Shown: positions 1-6,112 of the stretch, piece by piece
Layout: every line of letters begins with the position of its first letter
Position numbering within the stretch: position 1 is the first letter of the stretch
Notes under the pieces: generated by a model
The model's database searches: none
What the model saw: only the letters and a program-made list of their open reading frames with translations
Told to the model about the DNA's origin: nothing
Position numbers and translations under genes: made by a program
From: an uncultured Selenomonadaceae bacterium
Lineage (GTDB): Bacteria; Bacillota; Negativicutes; Selenomonadales; Selenomonadaceae
Length of the DNA: 8,016 nt
Direction: 5' to 3'
Assembly: GCA_905236595.1 (NCBI GenBank)
Contig: CAJORE010000076.1
Span: 1 to 8,016, forward strand

Positions 1-1485
1 AAAGTGCCGGTGTGGCAGGAGGATAAGTGCATCGGTTGCAACCAGTGCTCCTTCGTCTGTCCCCACGCCGCCATTCGTCCGGTCATCACCACCGACGCGG
101 AAAAAGCCGCCGCTCCCGAGGGCATGAAGTTCATCCCCTCGAAGGTCGCCAAAGGCAACAACCTCACCATTGCCGTCTCCACCCTCGACTGCTTGGGTTG
201 CGGCAACTGCGCCCAAGTCTGCCCGAAGCAGGCGCTCAAAATGTCGCCGCTCACCGACGAGCTAAAGGACGCGCAGAAATATTTTGACTACGGCACCGAT
301 GCCGCAAAGGTCGCGCCAAAAGCGAATCCCATGAAAAAGACCACGGTGCTTGGCAGTCAGTTTGAAAAGCCCCTCTTTGAATTTTCGGGAGCTTGCGCCG
401 GTTGCGGCGAGACACCGTACGCCAAACTTTTGACGCAACTGTTCGGCGATCGTATGCTCATCGCCAACGCCACGGGCTGTTCTTCCATTTGGGGCGCGTC
501 CGCTCCCGCCATGCCGTACACCGTGAACCACAAAGGACAAGGCCCGGCATGGGCAAACTCCCTCTTTGAGGACAATGCGGAATTCGGCTTGGGTATGTTC
601 ACGGGCACGCAAGCGGTGCGCGAGCGTTTAGCGGCAACGGCGCAAGACATCATCGACAAGAAACTCGGCAGCGACGACTTGCGGGCAGCGCTGACCGAAT
701 GGAGCGACAAACGGAACGACGGCGAAGGCACTCGCGAACGCGCCGACAAATTAACGGCGCTCCTTGCCGCCGAAAAGGATGCCGCCCCGGCGATTAAAGC
801 GCTTTACGCCGACCGTGATTATCTCGTCAAACGTTCGCAATGGATTTTCGGCGGCGACGGTTGGGCGTACGATATTGGTTACGGCGGATTGGATCATGTG
901 TTGGCCTCCGGCGAAGATGTCAACGTCTTTGTTTTCGACACCGAAGTGTACTCCAACACCGGCGGTCAAGCCTCCAAATCCACTCCGGCGGCGGCAATCG
1001 CCCAATTTGCCGCCACGGGCAAGCGCACGAAAAAGAAAGACTTGGGGCTTATGGCAATGTCCTACGGCTATGTCTATGTGGCGCAGGTCAACATGGGCGC
1101 GGATCAAAATCAGTTGTTAAAGGCCATATCCGAAGCCGAAGCCTACAAGGGGCCGTCCCTCATCATCGCTTATGCCCCCTGCATTAACCACGGCATCAGA
1201 AAAGGCATGGGCAACAGTCAACTCGAAGGGAAACTCGCCGTCGAATGTGGCTATTGGGCGAATTACCGCTACAATCCGACTTTGAAAGAGGCGGGCAAAA
1301 ATCCGTTCTCCCTTGATTCAAAGGAACCGGATTTCGCCAAATTCCAGGAATTCTTGGCCGGCGAAGTTCGCTATGCCTCACTGAAAAAAGCTTTCCCCGG
1401 CGAAGCGGACGCCCTCTTTGCCAAGACGCAAAAAGATGCCGAAGAGCGGCTGGCCAACTATAAAAAACTGGCGGGCAAAGAATAA
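1..1485 (+). CDS. nifJ: Pyruvate:ferredoxin (flavodoxin) oxidoreductase, C-terminal part (5' partial)
   Basis: This enzyme decarboxylates pyruvate with CoA to acetyl-CoA and CO2, passing two electrons to ferredoxin or flavodoxin in the cytoplasm; it is central to anaerobic fermentation. The reading frame is open from base 1, so the N-terminal domains are outside the window; about 494 residues remain, against roughly 1,170-1,200 for the full single-chain family. Two 4Fe-4S ferredoxin motifs come first (CIGCNQCSFVCP, cysteines at bases 28, 37, 46, 58; CLGCGNCAQVCP, cysteines at 190, 199, 208, 220). The thiamine-diphosphate domain follows. It carries the cysteines expected to bind the proximal cluster (CAGC at 394 and 403, C in NATGC at 478, C in APCINHG at 1180). 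It also has the TPP/Mg motif running from GGDGWAYD (853) to YSNTGGQ (ending 969). No frameshift or missing cluster ligand is seen. A strong terminator follows the stop. Identity is secure; the preferred electron carrier cannot be read from the sequence. The GTG at base 4 is an internal Val codon, not a start. Confidence 0.96.
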   Translation, partial: KVPVWQEDKCIGCNQCSFVCPHAAIRPVITTDAEKAAAPEGMKFIPSKVAKGNNLTIAVSTLDCLGCGNCAQVCPKQALKMSPLTDELKDAQKYFDYGTDAAKVAPKANPMKKTTVLGSQFEKPLFEFSGACAGCGETPYAKLLTQLFGDRMLIANATGCSSIWGASAPAMPYTVNHKGQGPAWANSLFEDNAEFGLGMFTGTQAVRERLAATAQDIIDKKLGSDDLRAALTEWSDKRNDGEGTRERADKLTALLAAEKDAAPAIKALYADRDYLVKRSQWIFGGDGWAYDIGYGGLDHVLASGEDVNVFVFDTEVYSNTGGQASKSTPAAAIAQFAATGKRTKKKDLGLMAMSYGYVYVAQVNMGADQNQLLKAISEAEAYKGPSLIIAYAPCINHGIRKGMGNSQLEGKLAVECGYWANYRYNPTLKEAGKNPFSLDSKEPDFAKFQEFLAGEVRYASLKKAFPGEADALFAKTQKDAEERLANYKKLAGKE

Positions 1486-1531
1486 GCACGCCGCATACTT
1501 GCGCAACAAGGCGCACTGCGCTTGAAGCCAA

Positions 1532-1568
1532 GCAAAAATACGCCCGCGCAATGCGGGCGTATTTTTGC
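1532..1568 (+). terminator. Rho-independent terminator after the pyruvate:ferredoxin oxidoreductase gene
   Basis: A perfect 16-bp inverted repeat (GCAAAAATACGCCCGC at 1532-1547, complement at 1553-1568) encloses a 5-nt loop GCAAT. The inner stem is GC-rich and the right arm ends in a run of T (1562-1566), as expected for intrinsic termination. It starts 46 nt after the oxidoreductase stop and ends 31 nt before the permease start. The matching A run on the left arm would let it work in both directions, but no gene converges on it. Confidence 0.9.
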
Positions 1569-1599
1569 AATTTCCCTTGCTAATTGAAAAGGAACTGCC

Positions 1600-2916
1600 A
1601 TGAACGAAACTCTTGATAAAATCTTTCACCTCCGCGCAAAAAAAACCGACGTACATACGGAAATTATTGCCGGTTGTACAACATTTATCGCATTGGCGTA
1701 CATAATGTTCGTCAATCCGAATATTTTGGCAGACGCCGGCATCCCAAAAGAGGCGGCGGTCGCTTCGACGATTTGGATTGCCTCTCTCGCCACGGCGTTC
1801 ATGGGACTTTATGCGAATTATCCCGTAGCCTTGGCTCCGGGCATGGGGCTTAATGCCTTCTTCGCCTATTACGTCTGCGGCGCTTTGGGGTTGCCGTGGA
1901 CGGTGGCTCTTGGGGCGGTGTTCTTTTCCGGCGTATTCTTTTTTATATTGACTATCGGCGGTATTCGCCAAGCAATTATAAACTCCGTTCCCGCCAACCT
2001 GAAAAAATCAATCGGCGTAGGCATCGGGCTTTTTATCGCCTTCATCGGCCTAAAGGGCATGGGCATAATCGCTCCCGACCAAGCCACATATATCACCTTG
2101 GGACACGTCACATCGTCCACGTCGCTTCTGTCGCTGTTCGGCCTCTTGGTAATGGGCGTATTGACCGCCAAAAACATCAAAGGCGCGATCCTCATCGGCA
2201 TCATCGTCACGGCCATTTTATCCATGGCCTTGGGCTTGTCCCCGGCTCCCCAATCCTTTTCCGAAATCATCGCCACGGAATTGCCGCACATGAACGCCAC
2301 CTTCGGCGAGTTGGACTTGGTCGGCGCGTGGAATTACGGCATTGTCAGCATTATATTCACCTTTACCGTCGTTGAACTCTTCGACAACATGGGAACGCTT
2401 ATCGGCTTGACCACAAAAGCGAAACTCATAAAACCCAACGGCGAAATCGAAGGGCTTGATCGCGCCTTGACCACCGACGCCGTCGGCACCATGACAAGCG
2501 CCGTCTTTGGCACAAGCACGGTAACGAGTTACATCGAAAGCGCCGCAGGCATCACCGCCGGCGGCAAAACGGGTCTGACCGCCATTACCGTCTCCGTGCT
2601 TTTCTTGGTTTCCCTGCTCTTTGCCCCGTTAATCGGCCTGGTGCCGGGGTTTGCCACCGCGCCCAGCCTCGTGTTGGTCGGTACGCTTATGATGAGCGAA
2701 ATATCCGGGATTGAATTTAACGACATCACCGACGGGTTGCCGGCCTTTTTGACGATTATCCTAATGCCGCTCACCAGCAGTATCGCCAACGGTTTTGCCT
2801 TCGGCTTCATCAGCTATTCGGTGCTGAAGGCGGCCTCCGGCAAAAGCAACGAAGTAAGCCTCATCATGTGGTTGGTGTCGGCGGCCTTCTTGATAAATTT
2901 GGGGCTTAGGGCGTGA
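1600..2916 (+). CDS. NCS2-family purine (guanine/hypoxanthine/adenine) permease, AzgA-like
   Basis: This is an inner-membrane transporter of the nucleobase:cation symporter-2 family, AzgA-like branch (relatives include PbuG, PbuO, GhxP and AdeP), which import purine bases with protons for salvage. The 438 residues are hydrophobic almost throughout, and the length is normal for the branch. Family signatures in order are: the N-terminal GCTTFIALAYIMFVNPNIL block (about residues 25-43), ALAPGMGLNAFFAY (77-90), VELFDNMGTLIG (258-269, part of the substrate site in the family), and GLDRALTTDAVGT followed by FGTSTVTSYIESAAG (285-317). The start ATG is preceded by AAAAGGA at 1587-1593 with good spacing. 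The gene overlaps or nearly abuts the next membrane gene (stop at 2914-2916, next ATG at 2919), implying co-transcription. Only about 31 nt separate the upstream terminator from this start, and no purine riboswitch is seen there. The family is certain; which purine is carried cannot be told. Confidence 0.93.
   Translation: MNETLDKIFHLRAKKTDVHTEIIAGCTTFIALAYIMFVNPNILADAGIPKEAAVASTIWIASLATAFMGLYANYPVALAPGMGLNAFFAYYVCGALGLPWTVALGAVFFSGVFFFILTIGGIRQAIINSVPANLKKSIGVGIGLFIAFIGLKGMGIIAPDQATYITLGHVTSSTSLLSLFGLLVMGVLTAKNIKGAILIGIIVTAILSMALGLSPAPQSFSEIIATELPHMNATFGELDLVGAWNYGIVSIIFTFTVVELFDNMGTLIGLTTKAKLIKPNGEIEGLDRALTTDAVGTMTSAVFGTSTVTSYIESAAGITAGGKTGLTAITVSVLFLVSLLFAPLIGLVPGFATAPSLVLVGTLMMSEISGIEFNDITDGLPAFLTIILMPLTSSIANGFAFGFISYSVLKAASGKSNEVSLIMWLVSAAFLINLGLRA
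2908..2911 (+). promoter_or_regulatory. Ribosome binding site deciding the start of the DUF4405-like gene
   Basis: AGGG lies 7 nt before ATG 2919, inside the last codons of the permease gene. An alternative GTG at 2913 overlaps the permease stop (GTGA), but this AGGG would be only 1 nt from it. The ATG with the basic start MKRL is therefore preferred. GGGG at 2901-2904 would be needed to serve the GTG. Confidence 0.55.
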
Positions 2917-2918
2917 CA

Positions 2919-3578
2919 ATGAAACGATTGACGCTTGATATTGCCATTTTCGCCATGTTCGTTTTTGAAATGCTCTTTCGCGTTTTGCCGAAATTGTGGC
3001 ACGAAGTTTTCGGCGTACTCTTGTTATTCCTTGTGTTGCGGCATTTGCAGTTAAACAGCCAATGGTTCAAAACATTTTTCAGGGGACGGAACACGGCGCC
3101 GAAAATATTGGGCATTGCAGTCAATCACGCGCTCATTGTCGTTTTTGCCGTTGTCACTATAACGGGGCTTTTTCTTTCCCGCTATCTCTTAAGCGACATA
3201 ATCCCCATCGAACTTCACCGTAACTTGACGGTTCACCGCTTGCACGCGGCTCTGTCCTACTGGCTCTTAATCCTTGTCGGATTGCATATCGGCCTAAATT
3301 GGCAAGGCATGGCGGCGAAAATCCTGCCGCCGTGCCTTAACGGCAAAATCGGCCAAGTGCTGGCGGCAATATTGGCACTCGTCGGCATTTACGGCTCCTT
3401 TGCGCTTCGCCTCGGTGACCGTCTCGTTATGAAACACGTTATCGGCGGCGCGGCGCTTAATTGGCCGTTGCCGCTCTACGCGACAACGATTGTCGGCATC
3501 ATGGCGCTCTATGCCGTCATTGCCCGTCGAATCGCACGGTTTTTCAAAACCAAACCCCATCCCCCAACAACCCTTTAA
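2919..3578 (+). CDS. DUF4405-like integral membrane protein, putative di-heme cytochrome b-type
   Basis: This 219-residue membrane protein has about six hydrophobic segments (near residues 4-22, 28-41, 66-90, 107-126, 145-165 and 186-205). It resembles DUF4405 / cytochrome b561-like proteins, with the blocks LWHEVFG (27-32), LRHLQLNSQWF (40-50), HRLHAALSYW (106-115) and GLHIGLNW (121-128). His28 and His42 are 14 residues apart in one helix, and His109 and His123 are 14 apart in another. In known cytochromes b that spacing carries two hemes by bis-histidine ligation, so heme binding and transmembrane electron transfer are inferred. Other histidines (70, 100, 106, 173) could also serve. It sits 2 nt after the permease and 12 nt before a flavodoxin-like lipoprotein, its likely partner. 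GTG 2913 would add two residues. The family call is good; heme content and partner are unproven. Confidence 0.8.
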   Translation: MKRLTLDIAIFAMFVFEMLFRVLPKLWHEVFGVLLLFLVLRHLQLNSQWFKTFFRGRNTAPKILGIAVNHALIVVFAVVTITGLFLSRYLLSDIIPIELHRNLTVHRLHAALSYWLLILVGLHIGLNWQGMAAKILPPCLNGKIGQVLAAILALVGIYGSFALRLGDRLVMKHVIGGAALNWPLPLYATTIVGIMALYAVIARRIARFFKTKPHPPTTL

Positions 3579-3590
3579 GGAGAATAACCA

Positions 3591-4223
3591 ATGAAAAAAA
3601 TTCTTACCCTCACTTTGGCGCTGATAAGCGTATTTATCCTCACCGCTTGCGGCGGCTCTCCCCAAAAAGCGGACAGCGCGGCCGCCAAAAACGAAGCTTC
3701 GGCTGCCGCCGTCAAAACCGCCGAAAACGACGACACGCCAAAAAATATATTGGTGGCATATTTTTCTTGCACGGGGACGACCAAGAGCTTAGCCGAGCAA
3801 ACGGCCAAAGTTTTGCACGGCGATATTTACGAGATTAAGCCCGCCGCGCCGTACAGCACCGCCGACTTGGACTACAACGACGAAATGTGCCGCGCCAAAA
3901 TCGAGCAGGATTCGCCGAATTTACGGCCGGAACTTGCCGAAGCCGTGCCGGATCTGTCCAAATACGATACGATCGTCATTGCTTATCCGATATGGTACGG
4001 GCAAGAACCCCGCGTGGTTGACAGCTTTACGGAAAAAGCCGATTTTGCGAACAAAACCGTCGTGCCGATATGCACCTCCGGCGGCAGCGACATTGGCCGC
4101 AGCGGCGAATTTTTGCGACAACTTGCCTCGCCCAAAGCCAACTGGAAAGAAGGCCGCCGCTTTGAAAGCATTGACGAGGACGTAATTGAAGCCTTTTTCT
4201 ACGAAATAGGCTTAATGAAATAA
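3591..4223 (+). CDS. Flavodoxin-like lipoprotein
   Basis: This is a 210-residue exported flavodoxin-fold protein. The N-terminus is a lipoprotein signal: Lys2-Lys3, a hydrophobic stretch to residue 19, then lipobox LTAC with Cys20 as the lipidation site. An Ala/Glu/Lys-rich linker follows (about 21-50). The flavodoxin domain begins at ILVAYFSCTGTTKSLAE (53-69), whose S/T-G-T-T loop should hold the FMN phosphate. AYPIWYG (131-137) is the usual second FMN loop, with Trp135 and Tyr136 near the isoalloxazine ring. CTSGGSDIGRS (161-171) and the EGRRF end block (187-191) fit the flavodoxin_4-type group. FMN proteins of this kind carry one or two electrons; the lipid anchor puts this one outside the cytoplasm. 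A strong ribosome site AAGGAG (3577-3582) overlaps the preceding stop codon, so it is probably co-translated with the DUF4405-like gene. The electron donor, acceptor and route of FMN loading are unknown. Confidence 0.88.
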   Translation: MKKILTLTLALISVFILTACGGSPQKADSAAAKNEASAAAVKTAENDDTPKNILVAYFSCTGTTKSLAEQTAKVLHGDIYEIKPAAPYSTADLDYNDEMCRAKIEQDSPNLRPELAEAVPDLSKYDTIVIAYPIWYGQEPRVVDSFTEKADFANKTVVPICTSGGSDIGRSGEFLRQLASPKANWKEGRRFESIDEDVIEAFFYEIGLMK

Positions 4224-4238
4224 TTTTCATGCGCCGTC

Positions 4239-4264
4239 TGCCGTACCGCCCTAAACATACGGCA
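4239..4264. promoter_or_regulatory. Inverted repeat, candidate operator for the TetR-family regulator
   Basis: TGCCGTA (4239-4245) and its exact complement TACGGCA (4258-4264) are separated by 12 nt. The repeat lies 62 nt before the regulator start and covers the -35 of the candidate promoter at 4252-4280. TetR-family proteins commonly repress their own promoters through such sites, so an autoregulatory operator is inferred. With a 12-nt loop and no T run it would be a poor terminator. A chance repeat is possible in this GCC-rich sequence. Confidence 0.35.
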
Positions 4265-4280
4265 ACGCCCCGGAAATTAT
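4252..4280 (+). promoter_or_regulatory. Candidate sigma-70-type promoter for the tetR-nirJ1-nirJ2-mutM-coaE run
   Basis: TAAACA (4252-4257, 4 of 6 to TTGACA) and AATTAT (4275-4280, 4 of 6 to TATAAT) are spaced by 17 nt, in the only sizeable gap (103 nt) between the flavodoxin-like gene and the regulator. Both hexamers are moderate matches. Read-through from the upstream cassette is also possible, since no terminator is seen between the two groups. Confidence 0.3.
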
Positions 4281-4326
4281 CGACGAACGACGCCCAAACA
4301 CGAAATGGACAAAGGAGGCGGCAGAT

Positions 4327-4935
4327 ATGCCCGAAAAAATTATCGGTAAACGCGAACAAAAAAAGGAACTCACCCGCCAAAAAATCATTGACGCCGCCGC
4401 CGACGAATTTGCCCAAAACGGCGTAACCAATACGACGGTGTCCGGAATAATGGCGCGGGCGGGCTTAGGCTTAGGCACCTTTTACAATTACTTTGCCGAC
4501 AAAGACGAGATTCTCTTTACCATGACCGCCGAGCCGGTGCATCAAATCGCCCGGCAAATACGCGACTTAAAACAAAAAAACGCTTCCGCCGCCGAAACTT
4601 TGGCGGCTGTTTCGACGACGGTTGCCGCCTTTATCGACGAACACCGCTTCATTTTGCAACTGTTTCGGTCGGCGGCGGACAATTTTGCCGCGCCCGCCCA
4701 CCACGACAGCGGCGGCAAAACACCGGGATTCAAGAGTTTCTTTGAAAAAATCATCCGCGAGGGACAAGCGACCGGCGAAATCCGACGCGATATTCCCGTG
4801 GAAGTGATGAGCGAAATGTTCCACGCCATATATCAAGCGGCGGCGCTGTCCAAGCTAGATTTGCCCTACACCGAAAATGTGGCGCTCAAAATTGCCGTCT
4901 TGCTGGACGGTATGCAAAATACCGGCGGAGAATAA
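4327..4935 (+). CDS. TetR/AcrR-family transcriptional regulator
   Basis: This 202-residue protein is typical of the TetR family, which act as dimers and usually repress until a ligand binds. The N-terminal domain has the family pattern: helix 1 RQKIIDAAADEFAQNG (17-32), then the helix-turn-helix TTVSGIMARAGLGLGTFYNYF (36-56) and KDEIL (59-63). The C-terminal ligand and dimer domain (about 65-200) is all-helical and has no recognisable ligand motif. It contains several histidines (72, 106, 125, 126, 166), but no Cys-Pro or other heme-regulatory motif. Start is fixed by AAAGGAGG at 4311-4318, the best ribosome site in the window. The gene leads a run with the next start 1 nt after its stop, so it may control itself and the radical SAM pair. 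The inverted repeat upstream is a candidate operator. A heme or porphyrin ligand would fit the context but is only a guess. Confidence 0.92.
   Translation: MPEKIIGKREQKKELTRQKIIDAAADEFAQNGVTNTTVSGIMARAGLGLGTFYNYFADKDEILFTMTAEPVHQIARQIRDLKQKNASAAETLAAVSTTVAAFIDEHRFILQLFRSAADNFAAPAHHDSGGKTPGFKSFFEKIIREGQATGEIRRDIPVEVMSEMFHAIYQAAALSKLDLPYTENVALKIAVLLDGMQNTGGE
4927..4930 (+). promoter_or_regulatory. Ribosome binding site deciding the nirJ1-like start
   Basis: GGAG lies 6 nt before ATG 4937, inside the last codons of the TetR-family gene. An in-frame ATG at 4877 would add 20 residues, but these would overlap the regulator deeply and are not part of the family's N-terminus, which begins at MISITKLL. 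Confidence 0.65.
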
Positions 4936-4936
4936 A

Positions 4937-6112
4937 ATGATAAGCATAACCAAACTTTTGTTCAAACGCGATTATTTCGGCGACGGGCTTCGCTATACCG
5001 CCGACGCCGCCGCCACAAAAAGCGGTACGACGGCGGGCAAAGGGCCGGTGGTCGTGTGGAATTCCACCAAAACCTGCAACTTAAAATGCCGCCATTGTTA
5101 CATGGAGGCGGACGCAAAAAAATACGCCGACGAACTGACCACCGCCGAAGCCCGAAAATTTATCGACGATTTGGCGGAATTCAACGTGCCGGTCTTGCTG
5201 TTTTCGGGCGGCGAACCGTTAATGCGCCAAGATTTCTTCACCTTGGCCGACTATGCGGCGCAAAAAGGTCTGCGCCCCACCCTTTCGACGAACGGCACAC
5301 TCATCACCCGCGACGTTGCCCGACGCATTAAGGACATCGGCGTCGGCTATGTGGGCATCTCCTTGGACGGTTTGGCCAAAGTCAACGATAAATTTCGCGG
5401 CGTTGTCGGCGCTTTTGACAAAGCCATGCGCGGCATCGAAAACTGCGTTGCCGTAGGACAACGGGTCGGCTTGCGCTTTACGATAAACAAGCACAATTTC
5501 AACGAATTGGACAAAATTTTTGATTTCATCGAAGCCAAGGAAATAAATCGCGTATGTTTTTATCACTTGGTTTACTCCGGGCGCGGCAATGCCATGATCG
5601 ACGAAGATGTAACCTGCGCCGAAAGCCGCCGCGCTCTTGATACGATAATTGCCCGCACCCGGGATTTTGAAGCGCGGGGCTTGGACAAGGAAATTTTGAC
5701 GGTGGACAATCATTGCGACGGCCCATATATGTACCTAAAGGCGTTATCCGCCGGCGACGAACAAGGGGCGGCGCAAATAAAGAAATACATATCGCTGAAC
5801 GGCGGCAACCGCTCCGGCATCGCCTTCGGCGAAGTCGATCCATGGGGCTTTGTCCATCCCGATCAATTTACACAGCACCACACCTTCGGCAACGTGCGCG
5901 AACGAAAATTCGGCGACATTTGGCAAGATACGACCAATCCGATAATGGCGGGGCTAAAGGAGCGCAAGCCGCTCTTAAAGGGACGCTGTGCCGCCTGTCG
6001 TTTCCTTGCTTGTTGCAACGGGAATTTCCGCACCCGTGCCGAAGCAAAAACGGGTGATTTTTGGGCGAGCGACCCGGCGTGTTATTTGACCGACGAGGAA
6101 ATAAAAGCATGA
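4937..6112 (+). CDS. nirJ1: Radical SAM/SPASM-type protein, NirJ1 family (AhbC-like heme maturation enzyme)
   Basis: This 391-residue protein matches the NirJ1 family (putative heme d1 / alternative heme biosynthesis radical SAM). Relatives are NirJ, and AhbC, which removes acetate side chains from 12,18-didecarboxysiroheme to give Fe-coproporphyrin III; this reaction is a family inference. Family features are the N-terminal MISITKLLF extension and the GPVVVWN strand (36-42). The SAM-cluster motif is CNLKCRHC (Cys47, 51, 54), followed by FSGGEPLMR (89-97), STNGTLIT (117-124) and GISLDG (140-145). The C-terminal region has Cys351, 354, 359, 360 and 382, enough for one auxiliary Fe-S cluster. 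At the positions of the first SPASM cluster it has Asn291 and Asp309 (N-x12-G-x4-D) instead of cysteine. It begins 1 nt after the TetR gene and overlaps the next radical SAM gene by 4 nt. No nirS, nirF or siroheme decarboxylase gene is in the window, so heme b rather than heme d1 seems the likelier product. Confidence 0.85.
   Translation: MISITKLLFKRDYFGDGLRYTADAAATKSGTTAGKGPVVVWNSTKTCNLKCRHCYMEADAKKYADELTTAEARKFIDDLAEFNVPVLLFSGGEPLMRQDFFTLADYAAQKGLRPTLSTNGTLITRDVARRIKDIGVGYVGISLDGLAKVNDKFRGVVGAFDKAMRGIENCVAVGQRVGLRFTINKHNFNELDKIFDFIEAKEINRVCFYHLVYSGRGNAMIDEDVTCAESRRALDTIIARTRDFEARGLDKEILTVDNHCDGPYMYLKALSAGDEQGAAQIKKYISLNGGNRSGIAFGEVDPWGFVHPDQFTQHHTFGNVRERKFGDIWQDTTNPIMAGLKERKPLLKGRCAACRFLACCNGNFRTRAEAKTGDFWASDPACYLTDEEIKA
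6095..6100 (+). promoter_or_regulatory. Ribosome binding site deciding the nirJ2-like start
   Basis: GAGGAA is 8 nt before ATG 6109, which overlaps the nirJ1-like stop as ATGA. An upstream in-frame TTG at 6061 would add 16 residues with no family counterpart; MICSWNTTNAC is the expected NirJ2 N-terminus. Confidence 0.65.

Noticed and set aside
1499..1521. Palindrome TTGCGCAA and repeated GCGCA/TGCGC just after the oxidoreductase stop
   Set aside because: The arms are short (5 bp with an 11-nt loop) and common in GC-rich DNA; the perfect hairpin at 1532-1568 explains termination.
1378..1971. A 197-codon open frame on the - strand across the end of the oxidoreductase gene, the terminator and the permease start
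   Set aside because: It runs antisense to two clear genes and through the terminator hairpin, and its translation shows no family motif; it is a shadow of the GC-rich coding strand.
4229..4426. Small + strand open frame (65 codons) between the flavodoxin-like and TetR genes
   Set aside because: It has no ribosome site, overlaps the TetR gene in another frame by about 100 nt, and has a basic, low-complexity composition like other shadow frames.
4877..4936. Upstream in-frame ATG extension of the NirJ1-like gene
   Set aside because: It lies wholly within the TetR gene, has no family counterpart, and the ATG at 4937 has its own ribosome site and the expected N-terminus.
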